26,330 nucleotides of DNA from Chitinophagales bacterium (GTDB lineage: Bacteria; Bacteroidota; Bacteroidia; Chitinophagales; UBA2359), in contig JAHDDN010000017.1 in the NCBI GenBank assembly GCA_020629335.1, positions 1 through 26,330 of the forward strand. Reading direction: 5' to 3'. The position numbers and the translations under genes are program-made. Numbering within the stretch: position 1 is the first letter of the stretch; each line of letters opens with the position of its first letter. The notes under the pieces were generated by a model. That model searched no databases. It saw only the letters and a program-made list of their open reading frames with translations, and was not told the DNA's origin. This document shows, piece by piece, positions 22,601 to 26,330 of the stretch.

Positions 22601-25353
22601 TCGAAGCATTCGCAAATGATAGTGATCCAAATGATACAGCCGCCGACTTAGTATGGAGTATCTTAACACCACCATCTACAGGCGAGGCGATCAATAATAA
22701 TGATGGTAGCTTTAGCTATATCACAGATGGTGCTGGTGACTTTAGCTTCACTTATACTTTGTGTGATGATGGAACACCAGCCTTATGCGATACGGCTACG
22801 GTGAGTATAGAAATACTCAATACAAATGAATCTCCAATTGCAGTCGATGATATCGTCAGTGTGAGTTATGATAATGCTCCGCCAACAGATATATTAATCG
22901 AAGCGTCCACCAACGATAGTGATCCAAATGATACAGCCGCCGACTTAGTGTGGAGTATCTTAACACCACCGTCTACAGGCGAGGCGATCAATAATAATGA
23001 TGGTAGTTTTAGCTATATCACAGATGGCTCAGGCGATTTTAGTTTCACATATACTTTATGTGATGATGGTACACCAGCGCTTTGTGATACGGCAACAGTC
23101 AATATTGAAATCCTCAATACAAATGAATCTCCAATCGCAGAAGATGATGTGGTGAGTATTTCTTATGAAGATGCTCCTCCTACAACTTATAACATAATAG
23201 TCCTATCTAATGATAGCGACCCCAATGATGATATAGTAGATCTTACTGTTAGCTTATTAAGTGAAACAACACAGGGTACGATAGTACTTAATACAGATGG
23301 CACATTCACTTATACACTCAATGGACAAACGGAAGGTACAGCAGATGTATTCACTTACATCTTATGCGATGATGCCACACCAGCCCTTTGTGATACTGCT
23401 ATGGTCGCAATAGAAGTAATCAGCACAAATGAATCGCCAATTGCTACAGATGATTACTTAACCATTACCTATTTAGATTATCCTCCAGTGGATACGCTAA
23501 TCAATTTGTTAGCGAATGATAGTGATGCTAATAATGATGAATTAAGTGTCACTATTCTATCTCAAAATGGAGTAGGGGCAGCAACTAATAATGGAAATGG
23601 TACACTGACTTATACGCTTAATGGTTTAACAGATGCACCAGACTTAATCACCTATGTGCTTTGTGATGATGCAATACCGAGCTTATGTGATACGGCTGAT
23701 CTCTATGTAGAAGTAATCAGCTTAAACGAAGCACCGATTACAGCTTCAGATAGTATTTATTTGACTTACTATACGGATGCAGAATTACCAGAAGCCATCA
23801 CTATTGATGTGTTGGCTAATGATAGCGATCCAAATGATGATGTCTTAATAGTTGGTGTGACAACTCAGCCAAATATAGGAAGTATCGCTAATAATGGTGA
23901 TGGTACGATCACCTATACCGCTGCTGATGGTAGTGATGGCAGTATGATCATTGCCGACTTAAGCGTCTGTGATGATGCCATACCTGCGGCTTGTACAGAT
24001 AGTGAAGTGTACATTATGCTTTGCCCAATGGAAGTCCCAGTAGCTACTATTATAGAGGAGGAAATTATGCAAGGCTCAGAAGCATTATATAATTTAGGCT
24101 TAGCAGATACAGAGTCTTTATACGACTTCATCATTAATACACAGCCTGAACATGGCGAAATTAGTTTGTCAGGAGACGGAGCGGTTTATTATGAACCTTA
24201 TGATTATTTCTATGGTAATGATAGTTTCACCTTCACTTTCGCCACTTATGAAAACTTTGATAATTGCCCAATCGTTGATCAACTACAATATGAGGTCGAA
24301 GTAACAGAAAACTGCGAAACATGGTCTTGTGTATGGCCAGGTGATGCCAATAATGATGGCTTGGTAAACAATCATGATTTCCTTTCTATTGGAGTAGGAT
24401 ACGACTATACAGGAGATACTCGTTGGCAAGCATCCCTTGATTGGGAAGAACAAGCTATTCCAGATTGGGACGGCAATTTTGAAGATGGAGATAATCACAA
24501 ACATGCTGATTGTAATGGTGATGGAGTGATTAATCACGATGATATGTTGGCCATCGTAAGTAACTACAGCTTCGTACATGGCAAAACGGGTGATGAAGAA
24601 TCAGACGAACCAGAAACCGTCATCTATTTTGAGACGATCAATGAGACCATCAATGCCAATGATACAGTCTTTATGCGTATCATGTTAGGCTCTGAAGAAT
24701 ATCCAGCAGAAGATATTTATGGGATCTCATTTAGTGTCAACTATGATAGTACAATGGTAGTCGAAAATTCCTTTGAAGTAGACTGGGAAGGTTCTTGGTT
24801 AACTGAAGGTACCACTGATATTTCCTACTTCAATAATTTTATAGATGACCAACAATTAGACTTTGCACATGGCCGTACAGATCACGAAGAAGTGTCAGGT
24901 ATAGGTCAAGTAGGTACCTTATCCTTCACGATTACCTCAGTAGATAATTTAATCGGTAAAACGGAAGAAGGCATTGCCTCATTAGTCATGGACTTCAATA
25001 GTATATTAGCCATAGATCATCTCGAAAACGAAATTATTGTTTACGGAGAGGCAGATACTACAGAAATTGTCGGTATAGAAGACTTCGTCTATTTGGACAA
25101 TAACGAAAAAATAGAATTCTATCCAGTGCCAAGTCAAGACGTCTTATTCATAGAATCGACTGATATTAACTTAAAAGAAATAGATGATTTATTCATCACC
25201 AATATCGCTGGACAACAAATTCCAGTGAATATAGTCACTCAATATAGCCACCGCATTCAGCTCAATATGAGTGCATTCAATGCAGGCGTCTACTTCTTAC
25301 ACCTGCAAACAGACTCAGGCATCCTCACTAAGCGAATCCTAATATCTAAGTAA
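16699..25353 (+). CDS. Giant T9SS-exported multirepeat adhesin with dockerin-like and cohesin-like domains
   Basis: 2884 residues. A hydrophobic segment about 17-34 ends in GQVQA and acts as a signal peptide; the mature protein starts at once with a cadherin-like repeat (to about 120). Residues about 130-1370 hold six spaced copies of a unit built on Y(V/I)LHT...LG-x-V-(I/V)-(A/S)-(I/V)...DG-x-F, interleaved with other beta domains and one cadherin-like repeat. Residues about 1454-2440 hold ten tandem cadherin-like repeats of 98-102 residues, each with NDSDPND-like calcium-type turns and a C-DD-x-x-PALC-D pair. Then come another Ig-like domain, WPGDANNDG with two dockerin-type loops (about 2548 and 2604), a cohesin-like domain (about 2638-2785) and a type A sorting domain (about 2797-2884, starting KIEFYPVPSQD). 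Expected to be an extended, calcium-stiffened surface adhesin (inference from domains). Confidence 0.93.
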   Translation: MFLNRHTNIYTNYHLWIPFVFVLTLLNLSLLGQVQAEDDSVNAFTSVPLVIDALSNDQSGISVSLDAVSVVAENGSVVLNGDGMLEYLSVPFFVGEDSFSYWACDDAGNCDEGLVTIDISYSPFCTSPATQTYNEMIYTHFCDDASVLVIPSVGYELLQGQVRNYILHTNDLLHPDDVFHTSSSYAIQLNSVSNLLTNQLYYATVVTGPDSGNGVVDLNDPCSRASMSIPFIALECLEANYSILYEEGDDFYSVLLSPAGGMPLYEGSEYQISGVWTGNLAAGETIEIEMPLGDCFIFNVEDSSGEIVSTFYTCPQVNDAQGACLPIYADVSNCDSLSYNVVYHLDEVLMNDLGLDLADDFALENWSDDTFIGNYTFGDLPITFGPFDVDFGNGYTDKTKWFAIGDSCWYYYEFGSESCFPLPVPSTCLSSPGTVASDTLYVCGDETITIESDAPYIGPGDFLTYVLHSGSGDNLVNTIISNQDGEFNVDDHPNIQKNQVYYISPVIYPYDPIFQADCSESGVGTPVVFVDPPVFDVEDNFYCYWTTEDCENFVEYKEIFVTIDGGTLPYSYEGNINGSPVSGITYDGTISLGTYIGFGPDIRIHVNDAEYECSFYYESLYNFCTPFVAENTPFIGAMPNEPLVACADEAISGIASCINNVSSSLLVGYVLHSSHSGALGEVVAVSTDGTFYSSDIGEYTGPLYLSGVIINNTVDGLDILLDDSLEAGVYSVAKGTPVLFLEDNCNVIAGIDDYFDALSSTEIILDVLANDFIPDNIDATISALETNSSNGTLNIAVDGLSLIYTANDYFEGTDNLSYILCDTNDPNNCDTVEVVINVAFACPSNPGSMPSDIIPLCEGDGFAVSSMGGQLIAGDTKAYVLHTEESNFLGDVIAISTDGNFDYPAELSEGETYYVSAVTGPMDANGELDLNTSCTIVAEGTPLYLLSSLEILSTYTYNGYAVTDCGITHSYDIALFVDGGYPAYNNGYYELSGDINATTFANQVVNASAEGDNNTSVSFSILDNFGCSADFTIDLTGNPTFQYADISLNQTNININAATDFSVSTDCVLVEGYTEYQVGYALFTDSNDWQSSVIAINENGNFSAEDLGCNNAFYVIGVISNGSSLNTNDVITTSAIVPVTINGGGSSLSVSNNFECISEQNACDYITGLSLSWNIENGQAPYEVLFTFAGETTSYSLESNELNLGPYYYEYAADLNTTYSMSIVDALNNCYEVSDLPIYCEYNQNPTFLGDISNANDSYYLCPDDTPLSLSVDCIGEWMPNANEYVLAYILHTVQDNSLGDVISINTDGIFAYADGMNNIAEALFISAIYAPNDGSGNPQLNDLVAQNISFGPSITFVQNCNIVNANDDLLNVIIAEATTVDPIQNDTDELGLGLEITEVTTAPSNGTFTLENNIITYTSNDDFIGVDFLIYTVCNGEGFCDSAGIYFQITSSNVSPVATDDIVYIGYEDVMPSDTLINILANDYDPNNDLLSVNIIDENANLINNNDGTTTYILSGETTEVYTYVICDAGLPVYCDTATLSITVENLNEAPVALDDAIEIVYDNAAPVDTTFNILANDSDSNGDILSVSILEANTLGTVLNNEDGTITYIVNGETETADIFEYVICDDGSPALCDTANVSVNVSNINEAPIAVDDVLSVSYDNAPPTDLLIEASANDSDPNDTAADLVWSILTPPSTGEAINNNDGSFTYMINGAGSFSFTYTLCDDATPALCDTATVNIEILNTNESPIALDDAVSVSYDNTPPTNVLIEASANDSDPNDTAADLVWSILTPPSTGEVLNNNGSFTYFTDGAGDFSFTYTLCDDGTPALCDTATVSIEILNTNESPIALDDAVSVSYDNTPPTNVLIEAFTNDSDPNDTAADLVWSILTPPSTGEAINNNDGSFTYVTDGAGNFSFTYTLCDDGTPALCDTATVSIEILNTNESPIAVDDAVSVIYDNALPTDVLIEAFANDSDPNDTAADLVWSILTPPSTGEAINNNDGSFSYITDGAGDFSFTYTLCDDGTPALCDTATVSIEILNTNESPIAVDDIVSVSYDNAPPTDILIEASTNDSDPNDTAADLVWSILTPPSTGEAINNNDGSFSYITDGSGDFSFTYTLCDDGTPALCDTATVNIEILNTNESPIAEDDVVSISYEDAPPTTYNIIVLSNDSDPNDDIVDLTVSLLSETTQGTIVLNTDGTFTYTLNGQTEGTADVFTYILCDDATPALCDTAMVAIEVISTNESPIATDDYLTITYLDYPPVDTLINLLANDSDANNDELSVTILSQNGVGAATNNGNGTLTYTLNGLTDAPDLITYVLCDDAIPSLCDTADLYVEVISLNEAPITASDSIYLTYYTDAELPEAITIDVLANDSDPNDDVLIVGVTTQPNIGSIANNGDGTITYTAADGSDGSMIIADLSVCDDAIPAACTDSEVYIMLCPMEVPVATIIEEEIMQGSEALYNLGLADTESLYDFIINTQPEHGEISLSGDGAVYYEPYDYFYGNDSFTFTFATYENFDNCPIVDQLQYEVEVTENCETWSCVWPGDANNDGLVNNHDFLSIGVGYDYTGDTRWQASLDWEEQAIPDWDGNFEDGDNHKHADCNGDGVINHDDMLAIVSNYSFVHGKTGDEESDEPETVIYFETINETINANDTVFMRIMLGSEEYPAEDIYGISFSVNYDSTMVVENSFEVDWEGSWLTEGTTDISYFNNFIDDQQLDFAHGRTDHEEVSGIGQVGTLSFTITSVDNLIGKTEEGIASLVMDFNSILAIDHLENEIIVYGEADTTEIVGIEDFVYLDNNEKIEFYPVPSQDVLFIESTDINLKEIDDLFITNIAGQQIPVNIVTQYSHRIQLNMSAFNAGVYFLHLQTDSGILTKRILISK
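17161..20775 (+). repeat. Six dispersed copies of a 'YVLHT' protein repeat
   Basis: Within the giant gene, copies lie near 17161-17400, 18070-18290, 18685-18930, 19315-19545, 19915-20130 and 20540-20775. Shared order: Y-(V/I/A)-L-(H/F)-(T/S), then LG-x-V-(I/V), then (D/N)G-x-F, then a Y-(Y/V)-x-(S/I/T)-x-V strand, often GP-x-(D/S)-(A/G)-NG-x-(V/L)-DLN, then GTPVxF. Copies 3, 4 and 6 are closest to one another. Each is preceded by a strand starting (L/V)xxCxD/G. I know no accepted name for this unit. Confidence 0.8.
21640..23121 (+). repeat. Five near-identical 297-bp tandem repeats
   Basis: Units start at 21640, 21937, 22231, 22528 and 22825 (297, 294, 297, 297 and 297 bp; one codon is missing in the second). 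They encode 98-99-residue cadherin-like domains. The central part NDSDPNDTAADLVWSILTPP is the same in all five, and DNA identity is high even at silent sites. More diverged units flank the block: two before (from about 21060 and 21343) and three after (23122, 23428, 23725). Confidence 0.97.
24340..24573 (+). other. Dockerin-like calcium-loop pair within the giant protein
   Basis: Two loops with the dockerin/EF-hand pattern DxNxDGxxxxxD: DANNDGLVNNHD (residues from about 2549) and DCNGDGVINHDD (from about 2604). Each is followed by a hydrophobic helix (FLSIGVGYDY, MLAIVSNYSF). Unlike classical dockerins, which have about 10-20 residues between the repeats, the two loops are separated by about 44 residues rich in Trp, Asp and Glu, ending in KHAD. 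Confidence 0.8.
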
Positions 25354-25360
25354 ATTCGTT

Positions 25361-25521
25361 AGTGAAATAGAAGAAATAAAATGAGCCAAATTAAATGCCA
25401 TATTTTTGTCTGTTTTTAGGCAAAAAAATGTTTCATAGCAGGGCTATGAGACCATTTTTTTAACGAAGAAACAGGCAAAAAGATAAGGCTTAATGGTTCA
25501 GTTTATTTATTTTGTTTCACT
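25361..25521 (-). repeat. R2-like palindrome with unrelated arms (copy 4)
   Basis: Outer arms AGTGAAATAGAAGAAATAAA... and their approximate complement ...TTTATTTATTTTGTTTCACT pair with some mismatches. Inner stem TTTTTGTCTGTTT / AAACAGGCAAAAA and CAAAAAAATG / CATTTTTTT enclose CATAGCAGGGCTATG. On the minus strand the core TTTCTTCGTTA...CATAGCCCTGCTATG matches R2 copies 1 and 2, while the outer arms do not resemble theirs. Confidence 0.8.
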
Positions 25522-25525
25522 TAGT

Positions 25526-25585
25526 TAGTAGAATAGTATATTAGTTAATTAGTAGCATCTAATTAACCGATATACTAATCTGCTA
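25526..25585. repeat. AT-rich hairpin, 27-nt arms
   Basis: Arms 25526-25552 and 25559-25585 pair at 23 of 27 positions around the loop TAGCAT. The arms contain GTATAT and GTTAATTAG. It is AT-rich and has no T-tract, so it is not a clear terminator. Confidence 0.8.
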
Positions 25586-25596
25586 TTTTATTATCT

Positions 25597-25750
25597 GGGG
25601 CTTCCCCTTCGGGTCGGGCTGTCCACTCTTATGTGGCTGTTCGGCAGCTACTTCACTAAGGCATCCTTGTCTGCCTTTCAGGCCAGCCTACGGCTACCTA
25701 AGTTCCGTAAGCTCCCTCTCGACGCCACATACCGTTCCCATCCCTAAGCC
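25597..25750 (-). repeat. R1 structured repeat, copy C
   Basis: Reverse-oriented copy of the element at 1779-1917 and 14590-14807. On the minus strand: GGCTTAGGGATGG, GGTATGTGGCGTC, CTTACGGAACTTAG, then the internal hairpin GCCT-GAA-AGGC, GCAGACAAGG, AGCCACATAA, GGACAGCCCGACCC, GAA, GGGGAAGCCCC. The tail CCC-GAA-GGG is a short hairpin where copy B has a long one. Confidence 0.9.
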
Positions 25751-25790
25751 GAAAATAACAACAAATGATGAACGGAATAACTATAAATTT

Positions 25791-26192
25791 CTAGGTAACC
25801 CTCTTCCCCAAATCTCGATAAGGTAGTATCGTGACTTGATAATCATCTTCATAAATCTTTTTGCCAGGAAGTTTCTTACTATAGATTCTTTCGACAATAA
25901 CATGATGATCCTCTAAAATTCTTGCCAGTTGATTCATATTATCAATATAAACTTCCGCACTGTCCTTGAACCAAGAAGTGGCTGATTTAGCCTTTTGTCT
26001 ATTGCGTTTATCTTGGTAGTAATCAGGAATAGGAAGCTCATGATCAAACCAATGAATTAATTTCTCAATTTGCGTTTGATCTTCTTTAGATAAAACAGCA
26101 TGTTTTTTCAAGTACTCGGCAGCACTAAAGAATCCTAATTCCTCTTGTTCTTTTTCTTCATTATAATATTGGGCTAAATATCGTAGATACAT
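25791..26192 (-). CDS. Small unrecognised protein
   Basis: 133 residues from the ATG at 26192. A TTG seven codons upstream (26213) also keeps the frame open but is less likely. It is soluble and charged, with no signal peptide. The N-terminal part is helical (YLRYLAQYYNEEKEQEELGFFSAAEYLKKH, DQTQIEKLIHWFDHELPIPDYYQDK). The second part, ARILEDHHVIVERIYSKKLPGKKIYEDDYQVTILPYRDL, looks like a small alpha/beta fold. I cannot place it in a family. It is alone on the minus strand and converges with the giant adhesin gene. Reality as a gene rests on length, codon-like composition and a promoter-like box upstream. Confidence 0.65.
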   Translation of the reverse strand: MYLRYLAQYYNEEKEQEELGFFSAAEYLKKHAVLSKEDQTQIEKLIHWFDHELPIPDYYQDKRNRQKAKSATSWFKDSAEVYIDNMNQLARILEDHHVIVERIYSKKLPGKKIYEDDYQVTILPYRDLGKRVT

Positions 26193-26233
26193 GATAAGCA
26201 ATTTATGTGGCAATTGAATGTCTATAGTTTACG

Positions 26234-26241
26234 CAAAAATA
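26234..26241 (-). promoter_or_regulatory. Possible -7 promoter box of the small gene
   Basis: On the minus strand, TATTTTTG matches TAnnTTTG, 41 bp before the ATG at 26192. No convincing -33 TTTG box is seen at the right distance. If it is used, the start of transcription lies near or inside the TTG codon at 26213, which favours the ATG start. Confidence 0.3.
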
Positions 26242-26330
26242 AAAGAACTATATAGGAGAATAGTTCCCGATTTTTTTATTTCTCAACAATACTATTTGAA
26301 ATCAATTCTATTGCCAAATTTGGGGAACTT

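Larger units (their letters stand above)
25354..25790. other. Gene-free spacer of three adjoining palindromic elements
   Basis: The 437 bp between the convergent ends of the giant gene and the small minus-strand gene consist of an R2-like element (25361-25521), a second hairpin (25526-25585) and an R1 copy (25597-25750), with only 4 and 11 bp between them. The first may also act as transcription stop for the giant gene, but no classic GC stem plus T-tract is present. Confidence 0.8.

Noticed and set aside
21640..23121. CRISPR-like array of direct repeats
   Set aside because: The units are 297 bp, contiguous without spacers, and in frame within one long coding sequence.
25361..25521. Simple Rho-independent terminator of the giant gene
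   Set aside because: The hairpin is 161 bp long, AT-rich, has an R2-type conserved core and no T-tract after a GC stem. It may still stop transcription, but the repeat call explains more.

Overview
The window looks like chromosomal DNA of a Bacteroidota bacterium, most likely of the Saprospiria type. Evidence: AT-rich DNA; three large secreted proteins that end in type IX secretion (T9SS) sorting domains of type A or type B; a Bacteroidota-style short-LID adenylate kinase and an Obg with a TKxD G4 motif; TAnnTTTG-like promoter boxes; few Shine-Dalgarno sites; and intergenic spaces filled with palindromic repeats. No rRNA, tRNA, CRISPR array, transposase or phage gene was seen.

Layout. 24-1574 (-): secreted repeat protein with a type A sorting domain. 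1575-2146: gene-free, filled with hairpin repeats. 2147-3290 (+): ECF sigma factor overlapping a one-TM putative anti-sigma protein, closed by a perfect bidirectional terminator. 3397-5397 (-): type B sorted protein with a Cys-rich/cadherin-like repeat stalk and an Asp-Pro linker. 5398-6065: gene-free, with one palindromic element. 6066-9719 (+): GNAT-like protein, then priA. 9728-13586 (-): probable operon obg, eamA, uma2, secreted 446-aa protein. 13787-14386 (-): adk with its own terminator. 14387-14837: two different repeat elements side by side. 14838-16289 (-): unrecognised helical protein. 16699-25353 (+): a 2884-residue secreted adhesin-like protein holding about ten cadherin-like repeats (five near-identical), six copies of a second repeat type, a dockerin-like pair of calcium loops, a cohesin-like domain and a type A sorting domain. 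25354-25790: three palindromes in a row. 25791-26192 (-): small unrecognised protein.

How it fits together. The housekeeping genes (priA, obg, adk) are unremarkable. The accessory content is the T9SS surface-protein set plus the repeats. The most interesting signal is in the gene-free spaces. One palindrome family (R2) has three copies and a 50-bp remnant, and base changes in one arm are matched in the other. A second, GC-rich structured element (R1) has three copies with a hairpin whose stem also covaries. Both families show conserved cores with variable palindromic arms. No mobilising enzyme for either is in view.
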